Shown here piece by piece: positions 6,718 through 12,648 of a DNA stretch of 12,648 nt (its first letter is position 1; every line of letters starts with the position of its first letter). This stretch comes from Paracoccaceae bacterium. GTDB taxonomy: Bacteria; Pseudomonadota; Alphaproteobacteria; Rhodobacterales; Rhodobacteraceae. The position numbers and the translations under genes are program-made. The DNA lies in NCBI GenBank assembly GCA_016765235.1, contig JAESQH010000078.1, positions 4,040 through 16,687 of the forward strand, read 5' to 3'. The notes under the pieces are model-generated. The model searched no databases. It had not been told where the DNA came from and was given only the letters and a program-made list of their open reading frames with translations.

Positions 6718-7401
6718 ATGCTTACGCGCAAACAACTTGATCTACTGAAGTTTATTAACGAACGGTTACAAAAAGAAGGTGTTCCGCCGTCATTTGATGA
6801 AATGAAGGAAGCGCTCAATCTTCGTTCCAAATCCGGCATTCATCGATTGATCACGGCACTTGAAGAACGCGGATTTATTCGACGTCTCGCGCACCGTGCC
6901 CGTGCGATCGAAATTGTGCGCCTGCCTGACGCCATGAGTGGCGGTGGTTTCACCCCCAATGTAGTTCAAGGTGGCCGAGTTGACCCTCATCCACAGGCCA
7001 TTCCTGTTGAAGTTAACGCGATGGAAATTCCGGTAATGGGCCGGATTGCTGCGGGCACCCCGATTGAGGCTATTCAAGAAGTATCCCATACAGTTGCGGT
7101 CCCCGGATCGATGTTGTCGAGTTCCGGCAAACATTTCGCTTTGGAGGTCAAGGGCGACTCTATGATTGATGCCGGCATTAACAATGGTGACGTTGTTGTA
7201 ATTCATGAACAAGCGACAGCGGATAACGGTGATATTGTTGTAGCATTGGTTGAAGATCAGGAAGCCACGCTGAAACGTTTCCGCAAACATGGCAGCTCCA
7301 TCGCATTAGAGGCGGCTAACCCTGCTTATGAAACGCGGGTTTATCGTGACGATCAAGTGCGGGTGCAAGGTAAGCTCGTCGGGCTGGTAAGGACTTATTA
7401 A
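6718..7401 (+). CDS. lexA: LexA repressor, SOS regulator and self-cleaving S24 peptidase
   Basis: 227 residues, typical of the slightly longer alphaproteobacterial LexA. The N-terminal winged helix-turn-helix spans about 1-65 (LTRKQLDLLKFINE, then GVPPSFDEMKEALNL, SGIHRLITALEERGFIRR). A linker of about 35 residues leads to the S24/LexA dimerisation and peptidase domain. The self-cleavage bond is Ala112-Gly113 (GRIAAGTP), the nucleophile Ser148 (GDSMID) and the general base Lys186 (EATLKRF). RecA-stimulated cleavage would release SOS genes. The start at 6718 has GGAG six bases upstream and gives the conserved MLTRKQ start; an in-frame TTG at 6688 lacks support. The gene has its own promoter and SOS box, so it should be autoregulated. 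Its stop abuts the stop of the convergent comEC with no base between. Confidence 0.98.
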   Translation: MLTRKQLDLLKFINERLQKEGVPPSFDEMKEALNLRSKSGIHRLITALEERGFIRRLAHRARAIEIVRLPDAMSGGGFTPNVVQGGRVDPHPQAIPVEVNAMEIPVMGRIAAGTPIEAIQEVSHTVAVPGSMLSSSGKHFALEVKGDSMIDAGINNGDVVVIHEQATADNGDIVVALVEDQEATLKRFRKHGSSIALEAANPAYETRVYRDDQVRVQGKLVGLVRTY

Positions 7402-8808
7402 TTAGTATCCCCACGGACGATTTCTTGCAGCTTCGCGGCTGCCTTGTATCGTCGGTGTGCGGTCGGACATGTTAACGGAAATCGCCCCCGAATTTCGCAG
7501 CGTGCTTTTGTTAACTATAATACAGTTGCCGGACGTGTTCGACAATTTGGTTGTCACCAAAATTGTTTTGTGGGCACAGTTAGCATCGGCAATTTCAGCA
7601 TCATCCTTTAAATACAAATATATCCGCCATCCGTCCGGCAGTTTGGCAATAGCGCGCTGCTTGTTGGCAAGGACGCCACCACGCTCCGCAGCTTCGGCTT
7701 GAGTTACGACATCGCCGTCATTTTCAAGCCATATACGAACCGCATATCCGCTACCACGTGGTTTATTTACTACGCGACCCGCCTCGGTCATAAGGCCGAA
7801 CATTCGGCCATCCTCACTAATTAAAACCATTGGGCGGGTAGATTTCGACCACGCAAAAATCGTCAATACTAGTAGAATCAGGCCAACAGACCGCCCTCTA
7901 CCTTTCCACAAAAACAAAATTAGCCCGCTGGTAACTATACCAGCCAGCACGATTGATGGGGCGGATTTGATATTAGTTACGGCTCCCTCAAGGTTTGTGA
8001 AATACTCCGCGACTGTAAGGATTGCCCCAATCCCCTCCCCCATCATCCAAAACGCGTAACCATCAAGCCCAAACGGGGTGAGGAGGAACGCGATCACTGC
8101 GCTTGGCATTACAATCATTCCCATAATTGGAACGGCTAACAGGTTGGCCGCCAAACCATATTGCGAGATTTGATTGAAGTGGAATGCGGATATTGGCGCG
8201 GTGGCAGCGCCCGCTACTGCGGATGTAAACAACAGCGCGATGACTGGTTTCACATATTTCCATTTACCGCGTGAAAGATACCGCCAAACTTGTCGTTTGT
8301 TCAACCATTCATAGGCCGAAATCAGCGCCGTAGTGGCTGCGAACGACATCTGGAACCCGGCTTCCAAAAGGCTGTAAGGCTTTATTAACAATACGATAAA
8401 TGCCGCCAACGCCACGGCGCGTAACGTGAATGCAGGTTTGTCGAGGATCACAGCAAATAGTACAACAGCCGTCATGATAAACGCTCGCTGCGTGGCCACG
8501 CTGGCGCCAGACAACATCAAATATCCTGCACCTGCAATAATCGCCAATCCTGCGGCCAGCTTTTTTGGGCGGATTCGCAAGGCTAAATACGGAAACATTG
8601 CGAATCCATAACGGAAAATGGCAAAAACAAATCCGGACAACATCCCCATGTGCAGACCGGAAATCGCCAATAAGTGCGCGAGGTTTGATGCCCGCAGGCT
8701 GACCAATATCTCGGGGTCAATGTCGGACCTGTCGCCGGTGATGATTGCGGCGGCAAATGCCCCGTTCTGCCCCTCAATACTGTTTTTGATTTTTGCAGAA
8801 ATCTGCAT
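7402..8808 (-). CDS. ComEC competence-domain segment, after the amber codon
   Basis: 468 residues from an ATG six bases past the TAG. The early motifs GAFAAAIITGDRSDI (about 16-30) and SNLAHLLAISGLHMG (about 41-55) are the hallmark of the Competence domain. They are followed by a run of membrane helices to about residue 310 and a soluble tail (STRPMVLISEDGR, then SGYAVRIWLENDGD). No Shine-Dalgarno is visible before the ATG, so expression would depend on reinitiation by ribosomes stopping at the TAG. The segment shows no further disruption. Confidence 0.7.
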   Translation of the reverse strand: MQISAKIKNSIEGQNGAFAAAIITGDRSDIDPEILVSLRASNLAHLLAISGLHMGMLSGFVFAIFRYGFAMFPYLALRIRPKKLAAGLAIIAGAGYLMLSGASVATQRAFIMTAVVLFAVILDKPAFTLRAVALAAFIVLLIKPYSLLEAGFQMSFAATTALISAYEWLNKRQVWRYLSRGKWKYVKPVIALLFTSAVAGAATAPISAFHFNQISQYGLAANLLAVPIMGMIVMPSAVIAFLLTPFGLDGYAFWMMGEGIGAILTVAEYFTNLEGAVTNIKSAPSIVLAGIVTSGLILFLWKGRGRSVGLILLVLTIFAWSKSTRPMVLISEDGRMFGLMTEAGRVVNKPRGSGYAVRIWLENDGDVVTQAEAAERGGVLANKQRAIAKLPDGWRIYLYLKDDAEIADANCAHKTILVTTKLSNTSGNCIIVNKSTLRNSGAISVNMSDRTPTIQGSREAARNRPWGY

Positions 8809-8814
8809 TCGTAA

Positions 8815-8817
8815 CTA
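8815..8817 (-). other. In-frame amber (TAG) codon inside comEC
   Basis: On the minus strand the codons read CTG TTT TAG TTA CGA ATG. The codons on both sides are in one frame, so this is a nonsense codon and not a frameshift. It is the only TAG acting as a stop among the genes here: every gene whose end is visible otherwise stops with TAA or TGA. Confidence 0.9.
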
Positions 8818-9474
8818 AAACAGCCAAATTCTGAAGTCTGAGGCGCGATTTGAATAAGCTGGAATTACTGGGTTGCGCGTATATCCCACACCGCCAAGGC
8901 GCATAAACCATGCCATTCTCCTGAAATCGAAACCGCCCGGTTCCACCGGCGGGCTTGGAGGGGAAATACTGGCCGTAACCGCGATGCGCGCACCTGCGAT
9001 AAGAGTGTCCTCGGGAATGTACCCTTGCAGCGAAATTCTGACACGCTCTGGCGTTTTAGATTCTGCTAAATTCGGCAAGTATATCTGATCGAGTAGAACG
9101 CGCGGCGCGTTGGTCGCAGAGCGATCCAGCTTGATAATGCGCCCATATACAGGCCCGTAGTAATGGCGCGTCAATATCGGTGCATCAAATGTAATTGTAC
9201 GATATGCAGCATAGCTGTACCCAAGACAAATCAGTAAAAACACGACCAAAAGAACAGTACGAAGAATGTTTTGTGGGCGTATAAAGACCGCCCCGAACAG
9301 TCCTGTACTTGCAATTCCGACGCTTTGCACCACAGATGGTTCGGTGCTTGCGGCGAAGTAAACGGCAATTCCGACGCCAAACATAACCGGTGTCCACAAC
9401 ATCAACCGGTGTCGCTGGAATTCAAGAATTTCTGATATGCTTGATATGATCACAGGCCTTGTTCTCCGCACCAT
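8815..9474 (-). CDS. ComEC N-terminal segment, up to the amber codon
   Basis: 219 residues. About three hydrophobic segments lie at 24-42, 50-66 and 72-90. A soluble OB-like part follows, ending in the conserved signature PGGFDFRRMAWF (about 179-190) and GGVGYTR (194-200). The sequence stops at ASDFRIWLF, where homologues continue into a linker and the competence domain. No strong Shine-Dalgarno precedes the ATG at 9474, so a start slightly downstream (for example the Met at residue 25) is possible. Alone it could not form the channel. Confidence 0.7.
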   Translation of the reverse strand: MVRRTRPVIISSISEILEFQRHRLMLWTPVMFGVGIAVYFAASTEPSVVQSVGIASTGLFGAVFIRPQNILRTVLLVVFLLICLGYSYAAYRTITFDAPILTRHYYGPVYGRIIKLDRSATNAPRVLLDQIYLPNLAESKTPERVRISLQGYIPEDTLIAGARIAVTASISPPSPPVEPGGFDFRRMAWFMRLGGVGYTRNPVIPAYSNRASDFRIWLF

Positions 9475-9531
9475 AAATGGCCTAAAACCCCGTTACTTCT
9501 ATCTCATTTCTGGTTACCAAAAGGTTAATCC

Positions 9532-10929
9532 ATGTCCAACGTCGTCACGCGCTTTGCCCCCTCGCCCACAGGTTACCTACATATTGGAGGTGCTAGAACT
9601 GCTCTGTTCAACTGGCTGTTCGCACGCAATCAAGGTGGAAAATTCCTGCTGCGGATCGAGGATACCGATCGCAAACGCTACGCGCCCGAAGCTGTTGAGG
9701 CTATTTATGACGGGATGCGCTGGTTGGGCATTGATTGGGACGAAGAACCGATAAGCCAGTTTAGTCGTATCGAACGCCACGCCGAAGTGGCGCGTGAACT
9801 GTTAACCAAGGGCGCCGCCTATAAGTGTTATTCGACCAAGGAAGAGATTGACGCCTTTCGCACCGCTGCACGTGCCGCTAAACGCCCACCTTTGTTCCGT
9901 TCGCCTTGGCGCAATGCAGATATGGCAACCGCGCCGGACGCACCTTATGTTGTCCGCCTTAAAGCGCCACGCGAAGGTGAGACGACGATCGATGATCAGG
10001 TTCAGGGCAGCGTCACATGGAAAAACGAGACGCTGGACGACATGATTCTGCTGCGTTCTGACGGGACGCCAACCTATATGTTGGCCGTAGTTGTAGACGA
10101 TCACGATATGGAGGTGACCCATGTTATTCGTGGGGATGACCACTTAACCAACGCTGCGCGCCAAAGCATTATATACAAAGGTATGGGGTGGGATTTACCG
10201 ATTTACGCGCATATACCGCTGATTCACGGGCCGGATGGTGCCAAACTTTCGAAACGGCACGGGGCGCTCGGAGTCGAAACGTACCGTGACATGGGATATC
10301 TGCCCGCCGCCATGCGAAATTACCTCGCGCGTCTTGGTTGGAGCCACGGTGACGAAGATTTTTTCACCACCGAACAGGCGATCGAGTGGTTTAGTCCTGA
10401 TAAGATCGGAAAGTCACCAGCACGCTTCGATTTTAAGAAATTGGAAAACCTTTCCGGTCAACATATCCGTGCGACAGATAATGTCGATTTATTGCAGGAG
10501 ATCGAAAAGTTTGTTGCGTCGCAACATAAACCAGAGTTGACGCTGCGGCAGCGCGAAATGTTTATCTCGGGTATGGATGGGATCAAGGAGCGCGCGAAGG
10601 TAATACCGGAACTGATAGAAATAGCTTATTATTTCCTCGGTGAACGCCCGTTTCTACCTGACGAAAAGGCTGGGCATTTCTTAACTACGGTATCCCGTGG
10701 TATGCTGAATCGATTGACTTCGCGGTTGCGAGATGCTACTTGGACGCTAGAAGAATTGGAGGCGGAAATTCGCGCTTTTGCAGAGGTCGAAGACCTTAAA
10801 CTTGGCAAAGTGGCGCAACCCCTTCGGGTCGCTCTAACAGGGCGGACAGTGTCGCCGAGTGTGTTTGATATGATGGTGCAACTCGGTAAAGAAGAATGCA
10901 TCGCACGGTTGGAGGATGCCTCTCGCTGA
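9532..10929 (+). CDS. gltX: Glutamyl-tRNA synthetase
   Basis: 465 residues, class I aminoacyl-tRNA synthetase that charges tRNA-Glu (a non-discriminating form, common in alphaproteobacteria, could also charge tRNA-Gln). FAPSPTGYLHIGG (about 8-20) carries the HIGH-type motif. It is followed by ARTALFNWLFAR and RIEDTD for amino acid and ATP binding. VIRGDDHLTN is the family's central signature and KLSKR at 238-242 is the KMSKS-type loop. The C-terminal anticodon-binding helical domain is present and complete. AAGG at 9521-9524 is seven bases before the ATG. It is divergent from comEC, and gltA follows in the same direction after 98 bases. Alphaproteobacteria often carry two GltX paralogues; I cannot tell which one this is. 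Confidence 0.97.
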   Translation: MSNVVTRFAPSPTGYLHIGGARTALFNWLFARNQGGKFLLRIEDTDRKRYAPEAVEAIYDGMRWLGIDWDEEPISQFSRIERHAEVARELLTKGAAYKCYSTKEEIDAFRTAARAAKRPPLFRSPWRNADMATAPDAPYVVRLKAPREGETTIDDQVQGSVTWKNETLDDMILLRSDGTPTYMLAVVVDDHDMEVTHVIRGDDHLTNAARQSIIYKGMGWDLPIYAHIPLIHGPDGAKLSKRHGALGVETYRDMGYLPAAMRNYLARLGWSHGDEDFFTTEQAIEWFSPDKIGKSPARFDFKKLENLSGQHIRATDNVDLLQEIEKFVASQHKPELTLRQREMFISGMDGIKERAKVIPELIEIAYYFLGERPFLPDEKAGHFLTTVSRGMLNRLTSRLRDATWTLEELEAEIRAFAEVEDLKLGKVAQPLRVALTGRTVSPSVFDMMVQLGKEECIARLEDASR

Positions 10930-11027
10930 TATTCGATCGGATCCCCGTTTCGAAGTTCAGCGCTCGGAGTGCTTGCCAGAGTGCAGATTGATGAAATGGG
11001 CCCGAACGGCCGGATATGAGGTAGAGA

Positions 11028-12326
11028 ATGGTATCGGACAGCAAAAAATCAGCAAAATTGACATTTGACGATCAGGAGATCGAACTCCCGATTTTTAGTC
11101 CCAATCTGGGGCCCGATGTTGTAGATATCCGCAAGTTGTACGCGCAGGGCGATGTTTTCACTTATGACCCGGGCTTTACGTCTACGGCGTCGTGTGAATC
11201 TGCCATTACATTCATCGATGGTGACAAAGGGGAGCTGCTTTACCGTGGATACCCGATTGACCAGCTTGCAGAAAAGTCTCACTTCCTTGAGGTTTGTTAT
11301 CTTCTTTTGTACGGAGAACTGCCGACGGCCGCACAGTTGGACGAATTCGTACCACGTGTAACGCGCCACACAATGCTGCACGAACAAATGGCGTATTTCT
11401 ACCGTGGCTTCCGCCGTGACGCGCACCCTATGTCAATCATTTGTGGTGTTCAGGGCGCGATGTCGTCGTTCTATCACGATTCCACTGACATCAACGACCC
11501 ATGGCAGCGTGAAGTTGCCTCGATCCGTATGATCGCAAAAATGCCAACAGTTGTGGCCTGGGCGTATAAATATTCGGTTGGCCAACCGTTCATCTACCCG
11601 CGCAATGATTTGGACTATGCGTCAAACTTCTTGCACATGTGTTTTGCGGTTCCAGCCGAAGAATACAACGTTGACCCAATCGTTGCCCGCGCGATGGACC
11701 GTATCTTTACGCTTCACGCGGATCACGAGCAGAACGCGTCAACCTCAACCGTTCGCCTTGCCGGTTCTTCGGGTGCTAATCCTTTCGCGTGTATCGCTGC
11801 CGGTATTGCCTGCCTTTGGGGGCCAGCACATGGTGGCGCCAACGAGGCGGCCTTGAACATGTTGCGCGAAATCGGCACCGTTGACCGTATTCCTGAATAT
11901 ATTGCGCGCGCAAAAGACAAGAACGATCCGTTCCGCCTGATGGGCTTCGGTCATCGTGTGTATAAGAACTTTGATCCTCGCGCCAAAGTTATGAAGGAAT
12001 CCGCGGATGAAGTTCTGGGCCTATTGGGGATTGAAGATAATCCGACGCTTCAGGTTGCTAAGGAATTGGAGCGTATTGCGCTTTCCGACCCGTATTTCAT
12101 CGACAAAAAGCTGTACCCGAACGTTGATTTCTATTCTGGCATCATTCTTGATGCGATTGGTTTTCCAACATCGATGTTCACACCGATCTTTGCATTGGCG
12201 CGTACAGTTGGCTGGATTGCGCAATGGAAAGAAATGATAGCCGATCCTACACAAAAAATCGGGCGCCCACGCCAATTGTATACTGGTGCAAAACATCGCG
12301 ACTACACGGACGTAGAAAACCGATAA
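11028..12326 (+). CDS. gltA: Citrate synthase, type II (hexameric proteobacterial form)
   Basis: 432 residues. It condenses acetyl-CoA and oxaloacetate to citrate, the entry step of the TCA cycle, in the cytoplasm. The N-terminal region (about 1-60) is the small beta-rich domain typical of the longer Gram-negative enzyme, often NADH-sensitive. Catalytic residues fit the family: His268 in GPAHGGANE, His309 in GFGHRVYKNFDPRA and Asp367 in PNVDFYSG. Other signatures are LLYRGYPIDQLAE (about 65-77) and HADHEQNASTST. GAGG (11018-11021) lies six bases before the ATG. The 98-bp gap after gltX contains no clear promoter or terminator, so co-transcription with gltX is plausible but unproven. A strong terminator follows the stop. 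Confidence 0.98.
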   Translation: MVSDSKKSAKLTFDDQEIELPIFSPNLGPDVVDIRKLYAQGDVFTYDPGFTSTASCESAITFIDGDKGELLYRGYPIDQLAEKSHFLEVCYLLLYGELPTAAQLDEFVPRVTRHTMLHEQMAYFYRGFRRDAHPMSIICGVQGAMSSFYHDSTDINDPWQREVASIRMIAKMPTVVAWAYKYSVGQPFIYPRNDLDYASNFLHMCFAVPAEEYNVDPIVARAMDRIFTLHADHEQNASTSTVRLAGSSGANPFACIAAGIACLWGPAHGGANEAALNMLREIGTVDRIPEYIARAKDKNDPFRLMGFGHRVYKNFDPRAKVMKESADEVLGLLGIEDNPTLQVAKELERIALSDPYFIDKKLYPNVDFYSGIILDAIGFPTSMFTPIFALARTVGWIAQWKEMIADPTQKIGRPRQLYTGAKHRDYTDVENR

Positions 12327-12331
12327 ACTTT

Positions 12332-12359
12332 AAACGCCGGAGCAACCCTCCGGCGTTTT
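12332..12359 (+). terminator. Rho-independent terminator after gltA
   Basis: AAACGCCGGAG (12332-12342) and CTCCGGCGTTT (12348-12358) form a perfect 11-bp GC-rich stem with a five-base loop (CAACC), followed by a short T-run (12356-12359). It starts five bases after the gltA stop and ends just before the stop of the convergent lpxB. The other strand also has T-rich sequence after the stem, so it may serve both genes. Confidence 0.92.
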
Positions 12360-12362
12360 GCG

Positions 12363-12648
12363 TTATTTGTTAATAAAATTCAAAACCGACTTAGCCGCCC
12401 GACTTCTGGATGCATCATCGCCCTTCCCCAGCAATTCCATCGCCACCGCCGAAACCGCAAGCTGTTCATCGCGGGCATCGGCATTGTCCAGTAGGTTTTT
12501 GACGGAAGCATAAAGGTTTTCGGCGGTACATTCTTCGAGCAAAAACTCAGGCACGGCTTTTGTGTCGGTCAAAAGATTAACCAATGTTACGGTTGAAACA
12601 CGCAACATTCGCCGTTTGATGAACTCTGTTAACCAATGCATCTTATAG
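12363..12648 (-). CDS. lpxB: Lipid-A-disaccharide synthase, C-terminal end only
   Basis: Only the last 94 codons are inside the window; the frame continues past the right edge, so the Met at 12641 is internal. LpxB is a peripheral inner-membrane glycosyltransferase that joins UDP-2,3-diacylglucosamine and lipid X to make the lipid A disaccharide. The visible part begins with a YK-MHW-type segment, then RVSTVTLVNLLTDTKAVPEF and LLEECTAENL, which match the conserved C-terminal stretch of LpxB (VNLVSDTRAVPEF-like). A helical tail ends the protein. It is convergent with gltA across the shared terminator. Identity rests on this short motif and on the frequent lpxB-gltA neighbourhood in Rhodobacterales. 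Confidence 0.88.
   Translation of the reverse strand, partial: YKMHWLTEFIKRRMLRVSTVTLVNLLTDTKAVPEFLLEECTAENLYASVKNLLDNADARDEQLAVSAVAMELLGKGDDASRSRAAKSVLNFINK

Larger units (their letters stand above)
7402..9474 (-). pseudogene. comEC: comEC, DNA-uptake channel, interrupted by one in-frame amber codon
   Basis: Read through one TAG, the two open segments are in the same frame and give about 690 codons, close to a complete ComEC of the short type. The order is an N-terminal membrane and OB-like region (DUF4131-type), the multi-pass Competence domain, and a C-terminal extension. ComEC forms the inner-membrane channel that takes up transforming single-stranded DNA. The last 170 or so residues contain no HxHxDH motif, so the metallo-beta-lactamase-like domain of longer ComECs is absent. 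The stop falls between the two main domains. No other frameshift or stop was found, so any inactivation looks recent; a sequencing error is possible. Alternatives are reinitiation giving a two-chain ComEC, or readthrough. The gene is divergent from gltX (57-bp gap) and tail-to-tail with lexA. Confidence is high for identity and moderate for calling it inactive. Confidence 0.7.

Noticed and set aside
7427..7442. GCAGC/GCTGC hairpin downstream of lexA as a terminator
   Set aside because: The stem is only 5 bp with no T-run, and it lies inside the comEC coding end.
8808..8820. Frameshift in comEC
   Set aside because: The codons before and after the break are in the same frame. The interruption is a TAG nonsense codon, not an insertion or deletion.
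9459..9488. TTGTTC ... TAAAAC as a gltX promoter
   Set aside because: The -35 matches only 3/6 and the best -10 needs an 18-base spacer, so it is too weak to call.
10967..10984. Direct repeat GAGTGC-TTGCCA-GAGTGC in the gltX-gltA gap, read as a promoter or operator
   Set aside because: No matching -10 is found at proper spacing, and a two-copy six-base repeat is within chance.
10991..11068. Small leader reading frame starting with ATG before gltA and overlapping it
   Set aside because: No Shine-Dalgarno and no recognisable content; most of its length simply shadows the gltA start.
1..12648. Mobile elements, CRISPR arrays, tRNA/rRNA genes, prophage or defence genes
   Set aside because: None was seen. 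All sizeable open frames are accounted for by core genes, and the remaining frames lie antisense or out of phase within those genes without recognisable content.

Overview
The window looks like a core chromosomal segment of an alphaproteobacterium, most likely a marine Rhodobacterales (Roseobacter-type) bacterium of moderate GC. The evidence is the gene order trpE / yibQ-like / trpG-trpD-trpC-moaC-moeA / lexA / comEC / gltX-gltA / lpxB, the alphaproteobacterial SOS box GAAC-N7-GAAC in front of lexA, and the sequence character of LexA, GltA and the YibQ-like protein. No species can be named from the sequence alone. Both window edges cut genes: trpE lacks its 5' part and lpxB keeps only its 3' end.

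Layout. At 1-1089 is the C-terminal three quarters of anthranilate synthase component I (trpE, +). It converges with a minus-strand gene (1097-2458) for a membrane-anchored YibQ-type divergent polysaccharide deacetylase whose catalytic residues appear lost. That gene diverges across a 126-bp spacer from a tightly packed plus-strand operon (2585-6631): trpG, trpD, trpC, moaC and moeA, joined by 1-4 nt overlaps or abutting directly. lexA (6718-7401) follows under its own promoter, with a consensus -35 and an SOS box lying over the -10. It meets comEC tail-to-tail with no intergenic base. comEC (minus, 7402-9474) is broken by one in-frame amber codon at 8815-8817, between its N-terminal region and its membrane competence domain. 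gltX and gltA follow on the plus strand. A strong 11-bp-stem terminator after gltA separates them from the convergent lpxB end.

Function. trpE and trpG encode the two halves of anthranilate synthase, and trpD and trpC carry out the phosphoribosyl transfer and indole ring closure. trpF and trpBA are not in the window. moaC and moeA act in molybdenum cofactor synthesis (pyranopterin formation and molybdate insertion) and are wired into the trp operon. lexA is the SOS repressor, comEC a DNA-uptake channel, gltX charges tRNA-Glu, gltA is citrate synthase and lpxB makes the lipid A disaccharide.

There is no gene-free stretch longer than 126 bp. I saw no tRNA or rRNA gene, insertion sequence, CRISPR array, prophage gene or obvious new multi-gene system. 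The points most worth a second look are the amber-split comEC, the catalytically degenerate YibQ protein, the compound hairpin before trpG, and the SOS-box/promoter overlap of lexA.
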